DNA from: Clitopilus passeckerianus
Taxonomy: Eukaryota > Basidiomycota > Agaricomycetes > Agaricales > Entolomataceae
Direction of reading: 5' to 3'
Length of the DNA: 64,000 nucleotides
NCBI GenBank assembly: GCA_944990035.1
Contig: CALYLX010000013.1
Location: forward strand, 288,718-352,717
The position numbers were made by a program, and so were the translations under genes. Shown in pieces: positions 1 to 9,510 of this stretch. The notes under the pieces are model-generated. The model had not been told where the DNA came from. It did no database searches and saw nothing but the letters and a program-made list of their open reading frames with translations. Position 1 is the stretch's first letter. Each line of letters starts with the position of its first letter.

Positions 1-873
1 AACGTCCATGACCCATCGCGCACAACAAGTCCTAGCACAGGCATCTCTTTGCGGTCCCAATTCATGACGGTTAATGTTAAAATCGTCAAGTGGACGCAAA
101 CATGTACGACACTAATGACGAATCAGCAGAGAAATTACGAGCCAATCAGGGAACTCACGGGATGAAAAGAAGCGAACGACCCAACGACATGACCAGACAT
201 TGCTTCCCTATGTCAATTTCCACGAGGCTGATCAAGCCGCAAGTCACTGTGATGAGCGCTTCGAAAATAACAAGAGCACGTAAACCCCAAAGAACGGATT
301 TCCGGTTCTGGTAGAATACGGCCACTATCGAAGGTTTGATGGTCAATAGATTGTCTGCATTCCAACAGTGCGCGTACTGACCTCGGTTCACACATGTGAG
401 CTCCAACGAAAACAGGGCCAGCTGGGAGGTGACCAGTTGCATTGCATACCAATAGCGGCAGCTTATTGCTGGATAGTCGACCCGCCTGGAATGCAAGCTA
501 TGCATCAGGATGGCGTAGGCTCTGCAGACTCAATGAGCGACAATGACTGGTGGAACGGCTCCGTACTCACATCTGACAACCAATCCCTCCATATCTTGAG
601 AAGAAGTACCGTGACATCAAGCACCATTGTCGAATCCTGAACAGAGGAGCAAGCTGTTTAGTTCAATAGTCGTGACGGGACAACGGCAGACAATCCTGAG
701 ACATTACCTCCAGAAGTACCGTTTCTCGAAGTCTAGATTGTTCAACCACTCATAGAGGTGGAATGCAACAGCAGAATCTGCGAATCAAGTTCAGTCCAAA
801 CATCCCACTCCGAGAACTGCCCGAACTCACATGATATTGCCTGCAGGAAGAACGCAAACGGTGCGCTCGGCAT
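1..873 (-). CDS. DUF6533-type integral membrane protein (partial, runs off left edge)
   Basis: The spliced product begins MPSAPFAFFLQAISYSAVAF. Exon 1 is 831-873, and the next exon starts at 777 after a GT..AG intron. The motif run HLYEWLNNLDFEKRYFWR, then RQWCLMSRYFFSRYGG, fits the N-terminal DUF6533 domain of basidiomycete multi-pass membrane proteins. Further exons follow near 640-560, 490-370 and 313-163. The block VAVFYQNRKSVLWGLRALV matches the 'R.yALY.rnr' transmembrane turn of the same family. At about 163 a good donor (GTGAGT) opens another intron, and the rest of the gene probably lies beyond base 1. The function of the family is unknown. The join of exons between 640 and 490 is less certain than the others. 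Confidence 0.72.
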
Positions 874-1876
874 GTCCAGGCCTGCCTGCATGATCCGACC
901 GTCTTGAGCGAGCCAGCGGGGAGCAGACACAACGGAGTAAGTCTAATGGGAGAGAGCACGATTCGAAACCAAAACAAAAGGGCGTAGTTATAATCCCAAG
1001 CGTAAAACTAGCGAGCCGGAACGATCATCGGACTATTAATGTCGAAGGGTGAATTGAAGGGAAGGCATGGAGCCAATTAAAGGGACCAGCAGGGACGACT
1101 CGTCTCGAAGTGGAACGGAGCAGCGTATCTTTCTTCGGTTAAGGTTTGAAATCCCGAGTTGACCTACTGGGGAACTGGGATCAGCCTGGAATGGTCCCTG
1201 GCCGGAATAATCGGTTGACATGGCGAACCCTGACCAAACCTCCGAATGGTGAAGGTCCAGTCTCTACTGGCGAAGTCAGGTCAGAGAACTTGGTACGTTC
1301 TTTTGCACCAGCAGCGTCTCCAAACCCCTTAATTGAATGTCGGGGAGAAAACAAGCGATACTCGAAGTTCCTGGGGGCGGCTTCAAGTCAGGACAGCGGT
1401 TCCCGCGTGAATTCGACAGCGCAAAAAAAACTCGCCTCGATGCAATCTTATCTTATCAAGCATTTTCTGTTCTGTATGATCGTCCCCACGCCGCAATTTA
1501 CCGTGAAGCACCGACTGGGTGATCATTCAAACGAGCCTGGACGGATTTTTGAACCCTGAGGTATCTATAAAGCACGTTCGACGCTTTCTTATCACGTCGC
1601 TGAGGAATATGAATACGATCATTGAATTGAGGGAGTCCTTGCAGCCAAAAGGCTTTCAAAGATTCAGAAAGTAACCAAAAGTTGAGGACTAAAAAAGTTG
1701 CCAACGTGGCTGGCCTTGAAAGAGTAAGAAGGGTCTCGATGGACGCCGGCCAAAAACCACTGTGGGTGCAAGGACAATGTGATCTGATTGGCCACAGTCG
1801 CTTAGTGTGGGGAACGATTGTTTATTTCATTCGGCAGCTCTCGTCGGGCGGCAGGGACTGCAGATCACTGAATAAT

Positions 1877-2095
1877 TCAGTGCACGGGTGCAGTGCAGTC
1901 TATATGAGAACTGCACCCATGCACGACGCCAGGGCCCAGTATCATATCATGATTAATTTTCCACGCAGGGCCTCTCAACGACAACCACCCAGGCTTGGCC
2001 CAAGCAATCCAAACAATCCCTATGAATGCAGCCAAGCAAAGGGACGCGGCACCGAAAATGAAACTGTAGAGTAAAGATTCAGAAAGGTTGGCCAT
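1877..2095 (-). CDS. Possible small single-pass membrane protein (weak)
   Basis: An ATG-started frame of about 72 residues begins MANLSESLLYSFIFGAASL and contains one strong hydrophobic stretch (roughly residues 8-30, ending in GIVWIAWAKP). No family is recognised. Its 3' end overlaps the hairpin at 1880-1924. It could equally be a chance frame in the intergenic stretch, since there is no splice structure or homology to support it. Confidence 0.2.
   Translation of the reverse strand: MANLSESLLYSFIFGAASLCLAAFIGIVWIAWAKPGWLSLRGPAWKINHDMILGPGVVHGCSSHIDCTAPVH
1880..1924. repeat. Inverted repeat / hairpin
   Basis: The arm GTGCACGGGTGCAGT (1880-1894) pairs with ACTGCACCCATGCAC (1910-1924), a 15-bp stem with one mismatched position and a 15-nt loop. 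It lies in the intergenic region and could be a structured RNA element or a remnant of a small inverted-repeat element. Confidence 0.6.
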
Positions 2096-2606
2096 GCGAT
2101 GTGAGGCCTCTGTGCCACGGCTGCCGAGGCAGCACTGAACGGTGTTGGATGGCCGTTGTGGCGCACAGGTGTTCAGGGAAGCGGGTGTACTGGACAAGTC
2201 GTTGTCACGAGGCTCAGGCTCTGAGCCAAGGCCTAAAACTTAAAGGACGAGGAATTAGCGAGTGGCGAAGATCTGAAGAAGGATTGCTATTTCTGGTTCG
2301 AGACAAGTTGACTCGAGAGGCACATAGTATTGTCGATCGTACATACAGTAATAGCTTGCCATAACTTGTAAGTTCTCGTAACGGCAGCATGTCTATAAGA
2401 TTTGAGGGAAACAGCGAGCGCATGCGCCCACAGCGCTACGTTCAAGAATATCCCTCGCAACCATGCAGTACCTGACCGTCTTCTTGTATCCGAGCTATTC
2501 TACGCCTGGCTGAGAAACGCTCCAAAAAACCAGGTTGAGCACATGGCCTACAACCTTCAGTACTGTGTAGAAACGTAAGATGATCACGGCGGGAAGCAGA
2601 CAGAAA

Positions 2607-3275
2607 TCATCGCACAGCCCTCGAACTGTGATCTGGGGCTCCCAGGAGGTTCGCCACAACACCTGCGCTCTCTTGGCTCCTCTTTAACTGCTCGAAGTAG
2701 AGTTGGATGGATTGGTTGGTTTGCGCCAATAGTTGCTCCTCAGTAGGTAGAGGTCTTTGAGTATCTGAAATGTGAGGTGGCAGCAATGGGAGTGCTCCGA
2801 CACCGGTCTGCGCAAGTAATTCCACGATGGTCCGGAGAGTTTGCTTCAGGGCGGTAAGATCAGCTGCAGGAAAAATTTAGGTTGAATGAAGAGCAAGGTA
2901 TCATGGGAAGTATAGCGTACCTTCCGTCTGCAGAGGGCTACTGCCTGCATGATAAGCATTCTGGCTGAAAGTCCATCCATCAAGAGTTGTCCAAAGGCCG
3001 TGGACAAGAGGGCAACTTACATGCCCCCAAGGGCGTTCCGTGAAAGCTGCTGCAGCCGTGATACATGCTCACGGATCAGGTTGATATTCTGCTTGAAGAG
3101 TTCTGGTGAATTTGGGTCTGTTTCGACAGGTGTTCCCGAGAGAAAGCCAGAAAGATTTGGGAAGCCCTGAACATGATTCGGTCAAGATTGTGGCGACCTA
3201 AAGGATTTAACAAAGCCAACGCACAGCTGTTGAGGAAGAAGCTGAAGCAAAGCTCTGGGACGTCGAGAGTATCAT
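2607..3275 (-). CDS. Small conserved-looking coiled-coil protein, function unknown
   Basis: Four exons can be joined in frame. Exon 1 is 3225-3275 (MILSTSQSFASASSSTA), followed by a 58-nt GT..AG intron. Exon 2 carries LSGFLSGTPVETDPNSPELF and FKQNINLIREHVSRLQQLSR. A small third exon follows (NAYHAGSSPLQTEA), then a last exon with LKQTLRTIVELLAQTGVGAL, EEQLLAQTNQSIQLYFEQLK and the stop at 2607-2609. The product is about 165 residues, mostly helical with heptad-like spacing of Leu and Ile. The general look, with two helical blocks and a short linker, recalls small Mediator or kinetochore subunits, but I cannot assign it. It is transcribed divergently from the methyltransferase gene, and the two starts are about 300 bp apart. 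Confidence 0.6.
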
Positions 3276-3571
3276 CGGTCCTTCTACAATCCCAATGGTT
3301 CACAGCGAACGTAGAGGAAGGTCAAGACGTAACTTCGGCTTGGACTTTGGTGCAGTTGCTGGTGTTTGATCAAGACGGCTGCGCCAAACAACACGATCGG
3401 ATTTTGCTGGCCGTTCAATTCTTCAAAACTTTTTCAATGCCGAACTACCACCTCCTCACCTCTTTGCCTTCATCGTCTCAGATGCACAGGTATGCTTCAA
3501 TCAAGGAGCTTAACCAGTATTTGAATCTTATGAATGTCCAATTTCAGAGCCGTTATTCACACCTTGAAACC

Positions 3572-4768
3572 ATGCTAACACCGCCAACTTCCAAGCTTCC
3601 TGCAATTCGCACAATATCCTCTGTTCCAACAGAGGACCTACTGGGCTCTTTCGAGTACCTCAAGAAGCTCTATATACCTGAGGTCCGTGGGTCTCGACGT
3701 CAGCGGACAACCAAGGCAGCAGATGCATTGCAATCTGAGGCTGCATTGGACGCTACAGATGCCGCCTCCGAGCTCGACGAACTTCGATCGGACACGTTCG
3801 AGAAGACCTATGCCATCCGCTGGCTCACTGCTCTCATCTCTCAGGCAGAAGCTTGGGACGAAGAAGGAGACGATGCAGACCCGTTCAGAACCCCTGCTTC
3901 ACCCCTCTCCCGAATAAACGGGGAGGCTCTAATCCAGGAAGCTGCATCCCTGTTAGCCATCTGCGCCGGTACATCAGCTGCAGGAATCCTCACTCGAGAC
4001 TTCGTCCTCGGCTCATCGGCCGACAACAAGACACCCCCTATCTCTGTTCGTGTCAGAGACGTTGCCCTCGACAACGCGGACTATGGAAGTGTCGGGGCAC
4101 AGACGTGGGGCGGGGCCTGCGTTTTGGCTGAGATGATCATGGATGATCCTGACCGATTTGGCATCTCGCCATCGGGGAAGGGTCTTAGAATTTTGGAGTT
4201 GGGTTCTGGGACGGGCCTGGTTGGGATGGCTGTTGGGAAGTTGGTCGAAGGACTTGGAATTGGGATGGAGAATACGCAAATTGTGTTGACGGATTATTAC
4301 CCCTCGGTCCTCCAGAACCTCCAATACAACGTGGAGGCGAACTTCCACAGCCCATCATCAGCTCATATCTCGACAGAGTTCCTGGACTGGGCTTCCTTTC
4401 CCCACAGTCCACATCGACCACCCTTTCATGAACCTTTCGAGCTTATCCTCGGAGCCGACATAATTTACGAGGCAGAACATGCAGAATGGATCAAGACGTG
4501 TCTGGGCACGCTCCTTAGGAAGCCAGAGAATGGTGCCAGTAGCCCGATATTCCATTTGGTTATACCATTACGCTCTACACATTCTGCTGAATCCAGCACG
4601 GTGGAGCGGGTCTTCCCGAATCTCGAGCCCAGCAAGCACCATTTCGTCACCGATTCCGACGAGCTTGACCTCTGCATTTTCTCAAAACGGACAATTCTTT
4701 GCGAGGCTGGAGCAGGTGTACGGGCTGACAATGTAGAGTATTCATACTATCAAATTGGTTGGGCTTAG
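3572..4768 (+). CDS. FAM86/EFM2-like protein-lysine methyltransferase
   Basis: The product is about 398 residues and belongs to the class I SAM methyltransferases (Methyltransf_16 / FAM86 group). These modify elongation factors such as eEF2 in yeast (Efm2) and animals (FAM86A). The N-terminal FAM86-type region contains LLGSFEYLKKLYIPEVRGSR and the motif YAIRWLTALIS. The SAM-binding motif is LRILELGSGTGLVGMAVG, followed by the acidic turn IVLTDYYPSVLQNLQYNVEA and post-motif FELILGADIIYEAEH. The C-terminus YSYYQIGWA is typical of the family. I chose the ATG at 3572 (MLTPPTSKLPAIRTISSV) because family members start with such a Pro-rich stretch. The frame stays open upstream to ATGs at 3437 and 3173, so a longer 5' end or a 58-nt intron near 3491-3551 is possible. 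Confidence 0.82.
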   Translation: MLTPPTSKLPAIRTISSVPTEDLLGSFEYLKKLYIPEVRGSRRQRTTKAADALQSEAALDATDAASELDELRSDTFEKTYAIRWLTALISQAEAWDEEGDDADPFRTPASPLSRINGEALIQEAASLLAICAGTSAAGILTRDFVLGSSADNKTPPISVRVRDVALDNADYGSVGAQTWGGACVLAEMIMDDPDRFGISPSGKGLRILELGSGTGLVGMAVGKLVEGLGIGMENTQIVLTDYYPSVLQNLQYNVEANFHSPSSAHISTEFLDWASFPHSPHRPPFHEPFELILGADIIYEAEHAEWIKTCLGTLLRKPENGASSPIFHLVIPLRSTHSAESSTVERVFPNLEPSKHHFVTDSDELDLCIFSKRTILCEAGAGVRADNVEYSYYQIGWA

Positions 4769-4875
4769 GGAAATGCTGGAATACCAGATATCGTAACCAA
4801 ATACAAGCTTCTATACCACCGCCAACCATGAGCCGAACTCCGTGCGAACATGATGCTAATCTCGTTCATTTGGCT

Positions 4876-5449
4876 CTAATTGTACGAACGACCTGGTATC
4901 ACACTTTCTCGTACTATCCTTCGAACATCAACACTGTCGAACTGTTGAAGGGAGATCTGACATTTGGCGCAGTCGAGGAAATCGGGCCCATCGGAAGCAA
5001 TCTTCTGAGCATATTCCTCACTTCCGAAAAGCTTTAAAAATTGTCAGACAATTCCAAAATAAGTGGTAGTCGACCAAAGCTAACCTCAGTGAGTTTCTCT
5101 GCACTATTGGCCTCGAGTACAACAACTCCGTCAAAATCTAGTGCATTCAATTGCATGGCTTGAGCAAGAGTTGATGAGGCAGGATTGGTGTAAGCCTGTT
5201 TTGTAATGGCATTGTCTTCAAGGTCGTCACAGAAGGGCGAAATGACGACGCTGACCCACTCGTATTTGAGGGTGTTCTTCTGGACTATGTCCATGGTTGC
5301 AAAGAGGGGCGCGTGCTCTTCCTTGTAGTGGGGATGGGCCCACAAGGCGAAGGGTCGGAATGAAAGTGCATCGCCAAGTTTCTGTTGGTTACTTTGATAG
5401 CTGTCGGATGAGACCAAATATGTTCTTCCAGCCTGCCGCGTAGCTTCAT
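4876..5449 (-). CDS. EthD-domain protein
   Basis: The three-exon model joins 5449-5393, 5321-5085 and 5031-4876. Introns are 71 nt (GTAACC..CAAG) and 53 nt (GTTAGC..AAAG), giving 149 residues without frame conflict. The centre carries the EthD signature: EEHAPLFATMDIVQKNTLKY, then DFDGVVVLEANSAEKLTE and, across the second intron, LFGSEEYAQKIASDGPDFLD. EthD proteins are small dimeric ferredoxin-like alpha+beta proteins that often accompany oxidative or polyketide-type metabolism in fungi. The active residue, when there is one, is the His of the HAPLF motif. The first exon (MKLRGRLEEHIWSHPTAIK) is shorter and less typical than usual, so the true start could differ. The gene converges on the methyltransferase gene with about 110 bp between stops. 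Confidence 0.75.
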
Positions 5450-6785
5450 CGAGGAGTCGTCGTCTTGCCCTCTTCTCTCCTCTCTTTGTCTCTCCTACTT
5501 CCGCCTACATCCCCTTTGCTAGCTCGAGCTTCGGCTGGCCAGCCATTGATAGCCAGCTTTTGCCCATTCACCAACATGAGCCTGACGGACGTTCAACACG
5601 TTCATCGAATGGTATTCAGTCCATCCACAGTGGAGGTCGGTGTTGTAGGGGAGCTCTATTTCCTGTCGACTGGTTCATGACGGCGAGGGTGTGTGTGTTT
5701 GGGGCATTGAGAGAAGCAGACGGCTGTTCAAGTGCATCCCAGAAGAAAGGACTACTGCGCCAGGCTGGATATTGCTGTGATGCTCCTTCTTGAGCTGGGT
5801 AGAGATGGAATCGGAGAGAGATGGCGGCGGTTTTTACAGCCAGAACGTGCGAGGCTTGTGGAGAAGCGTAAAGCAATCGTCATTGGGTGAAGTGGGGGTA
5901 GGATAGTATGACCTGTAATGGAGATACGCTGGGGAACATTTTGAACGGCGTCAATAAACAGGCATACAATGTGTGAACCAGCGATACATAGGCCGGTGAA
6001 CCGACTCGAGGGTACTGAGAACTCTTTGGTTTTGGCCTGGTGCAAAGAAAGAAACCCCGTGAGCTCCGAAGATGCTTGGGTGTGAGGGATGCGGACCCCA
6101 AGCATCGTAATGCCCGGAGGGGAATGGGTCCGCCATACCAATGGCGAGCAGCTGAAACAGAAGACCGTGCTAACGCTGAGCTGATGAGAGGGCGGAAGCG
6201 TATGAATTGGATCCACAGGTGCATAAAAATCGTTCTTCGACAGCTGATTCTGGGGCAGTTGGTTGCAAGGTGCTTTGGATGAGCTTAGGGTCTAGACATA
6301 TCAAAGGGAGGCATAAGAGACGAACATCGTAGGAGCAAGTGTAATGCCTACACGTAGGCAGGACTTCCAAACCTCCTCTAGAACTGTCCAGAAATCGCGG
6401 TTTCTCTGTAGAAGTGTCTGGGTATTAGAATTAATGAGGCGGTGGAAAGGTGAAGCACGCCTCTAGTGAATGAAGACCAAGCATGCATACTCTGACCAGC
6501 TCCGAGAAGAAAGGCAGGATAGTGGATGTCTACTCTTGCCACCAAGTGACCTTTGGGCATGAAGGTGTTTCGCGGGTTAAAAGACGTCCTTATTTGGTTG
6601 GTGCACTTTGAACGTTGAGCCTTTGAACTCCAAGAAGCCAAATGATTAGACTATTGAGATTGAGGACAGCCAATATTACAATATTATAATGGCTGGGGGA
6701 GGACAGAGCATCGTCGTGAGAAAAACGTGCTCTTGACACTGGACCAGGAACCACCATCGAATCTTGAACGTTAATGGACACCGCC
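5450..6785. other. Intergenic region, 1.3 kb
   Basis: Several overlapping open frames exist on the minus strand (5.6-6.4 kb), but none shows a recognisable domain or a consistent exon chain. I see no gene here. It presumably holds the promoters of the EthD gene (minus) and the NACHT gene (plus). Confidence 0.5.
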
Positions 6786-8746
6786 ATGTCATCCCCGCAG
6801 GCAGCACAATCCCTACATTCAAACATCATCCAAGGTCGAGATATCACTCTAAACAATAACGCCATCAATTGTTACAACCAACACATCTCTGCTCAGCGAG
6901 GTATTTGTCACTTGGCTGGTACGCTTTCGCAAGAGCTTCAGCGTTGATCCCTGTACCAGATCCCACGGATGTTCTGAAGGAGCATGTTGCTTTTGGTGCT
7001 CTTCATGATTCAGCAGAGCGCTTCAACCCTCCCAAATGTCATCCGGAGACGCGAACCGCCGTGCTCGATCTCATCAATCTATGGGCCCAGGATTCACTCA
7101 GCTCTAAACCAATCATATGGCTGAGCGGTGCCGCAGGGGCTGGTAAATCAGCCATCGTTCAAACCCTCGCAGAGAGGTGGAAACAGGAGAAACTGCTCGC
7201 GGCATCTTTCTTTTTCTGGCGGACGGACCCCAAACGCAACCAGAAGACACACCTTATCCCCACTATTGCATTCCAACTTGCCAACCTCATCCCGACAATG
7301 AGGCCTCCGATAGAAGGCGCCCTTTGGGGAGGTGTTTTCGAGAAGAACCTTAACTCCCAAATGGAGGATTCGATTGTTCAACCGATTGAAACGAATGCAA
7401 CTGCCAGCAAGCCTACAATTGTCATTGTGATCGACGGCTTGGATGAATGCTGCGTTGGCCTCCCGGGCCAGGATTACGAGGCGCAGCAACGAGAGATTCT
7501 AGAGACTATAGAATCTACATGCCAACATACCCAGTCTCCGAATCCTTGTTGCAAGCCGACCCGAACGGCAGATACGTGAATGTTTTGAAAGAGGGTATTT
7601 GAAGCAAAACACGACTCATATCAATCTCAACAACTCGCCAAATATCCACGCCGATATTCGCCTTTTCCTCGATTGCAAGTTCCATGAAATCAGGCAGAGC
7701 ATTCCTAGTCTTGACTCATCCTGGCCAACCGAAAAGCAACTCCTGTTCCTTGTTGCAAAGTCCTCCGGGCAGTTCATATATCCCTCCACCGTCATACGGT
7801 ACATCAGCCGCCCCCGTGGAAATCCAAAACGCGCCCTTGAGAAAGTCCTTGCACTCCGATGTGGATCGGATAGCCGAGAAACAGATACACCTTTTTCAGA
7901 GCTTGATGCACTGTATACTCTGGTTCTACAGTCCGTCTCGTCAACCTCACTGCCTGTGGTTATGGATATTCTTGGGCATTTCTGCTGCCCATTCATCGAG
8001 TTTTCGGAATTGGCTTTCGGTCTTAATGATATATTTCTGCCAACCCCGACCTCGGACTCGTGTCGCTTCTTCGAACTTTTTCTTTTTACACCCCTGGACG
8101 ACATCAACATACACCTAACCGATCTACATTCGATCATGGAGATCCCCCCTCCAGAGCATGATGATCGTCGTATTCGACCCATGCACGCTACCTTTACCGA
8201 ATTCCTGCAGGATCAAGTTCGGTCGCAAAGGTTTTTTGTCGACCACAAACAATACCTTATTCGCTGTCATTTGCTCTTCCTCCGACATGTTCAGCGATGT
8301 TTTGTCGAGCAGACAGTTGCATATGATACGTTCATATTAGCCACCGCAGCCACCTGGCATCTGGATCATGACGATTGCACGCCATCCAAACCATTGATGA
8401 GTGCCCTGTGGGACCTTATGAGCTTTGACGTTGGACCTTACCCCAAACTGTCCACGTGGTTAAGCCGCAAAGCAGATCCTAATATCGGCCTGGTGCACGT
8501 TTCTATTCAATTTGTTCAGCTTTTGGACCTCCGGGAAAAATTGCGTGTACTGATCTATCTTGAGGTATGTATAGTATGTTCCCCTGATCATTGGTATTGA
8601 TTCTATCCTAGAAATGCAACGTTCCGGAGATCGAACCATCCTGGTCCCGGAGGTTCTTCGTCCGAAGGGCTTTGAAGAAGGCCCTCGTAAAGGTCATGTG
8701 TGGCTGTGAGAGGGACGAGCAGGCAAGAAAACTTGATGCGCCCTAA
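6786..8746 (+). CDS. NACHT-type P-loop NTPase (STAND family), frame broken once
   Basis: Exons are 6786-6900, 6960-8564 and 8612-8746, with introns of 59 and 47 nt. The protein has a short N-terminus (MSSPQAAQSLHSNIIQGRD) and the conserved lead-in FNPPKCHPETRTAVLDLINLW. Walker A is WLSGAAGAGKSAIVQTLAER and Walker B is IVIVIDGLDEC. A sensor-type stretch ILVASRPERQIRECFE follows, then the helical region with FSELDALYTLVLQSV and MHATFTEFLQDQVRS. The summed exon length is one base more than a multiple of three. At about 7532-7535 (ACCCAGTC) the frame must jump by one base to continue from QHT into SLRILVASRPE. About 617 residues result if this is corrected. No effector domain precedes the NACHT module, and no WD40, ankyrin or TPR repeats follow it. 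It is either an orphan STAND module, a decaying copy, or a correct gene with a sequence error. Confidence 0.85.
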
Positions 8747-9510
8747 CCAAATCTTGAAGTGGCGTTTATAGAAGCAGGTGGCGGGAATCACAGATTGCCA
8801 ATCCGGTGTGATGAGGAAGGGAGGATTCGTTTATATCTGATGTATTAGGTCTGATCGGTGAACTCTCTCTTGACCTCCCGCTACCAGACTGGTTCCTCCA
8901 ATGCATGTTTCCCAGAACAAAGGCCACCTTCCAGTAGCTCCTTTGTGGATCTAAGCCCAGGCTTCGTTGGGTCGCATATAGTGTGGGATTGGAATGCATA
9001 CCGACTGCCAGTGCGTAGGAAAGACGCAATATCGGGAACATGGTGTGATTGCTCACTTGGAAGGTCTTCGTCGACCTGTGGGTTTCCTACGAACACTTAG
9101 ACTGCCGGATCTGCAGAGAACTACTACAATATGACAATAAGGCGCAAATAAAATGGAGATGCTTCTAGTGTCCACAGACGGGAAAGTGGGGACAGCCCCG
9201 CACTTGCCCTTGAATGAAGCCCAAACACTATGGCAAGGTGTGACCCCTGGTCCCTTGTTCCACCGATCTATTCCCCTGAGAATTGAGCACTATAGAAGAG
9301 ATGTATTGGGAAGGTTACCCGACATGTCCAGTGGTAGAGACAAAAGCTTGGTCAACACCAAATGATAAGTATGACAAAGGGTGTTGGTCGGACTGTGAGG
9401 TCGGTGTATGCCTATATTATTTCAGACTACATACAGGAGATAAAGCAGAGAAATAGCGAGTCGTTCTAGAGAAAAAGCAAAAGTAAAAGCAAAAAGTCGT
9501 GAAATATCGT
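8747..9510. other. Intergenic region, 0.76 kb
   Basis: Short open frames only. I see no gene or repeat here. It lies between the convergent NACHT (plus) and GCN2 (minus) genes and is likely terminator and 3' UTR sequence. Confidence 0.5.

Larger units (their letters stand above)
874..2606. other. Intergenic region, 1.7 kb
   Basis: No supported gene. It contains a near-perfect hairpin at 1880-1924 and a short minus-strand reading frame with one hydrophobic segment at about 1877-2095, listed separately. Other open frames lack family features, splice logic or credible starts. Confidence 0.5.

Noticed and set aside
1146..1559. 137-codon plus-strand frame
   Set aside because: No domain or start support; composition like non-coding DNA of the region.
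5616..6224. Overlapping minus-strand frames (up to 154 codons) that might extend the EthD gene upstream
   Set aside because: The EthD gene closes neatly with an ATG at 5449 and clean splice phases. The upstream frames share no family features and lack joining splice sites.
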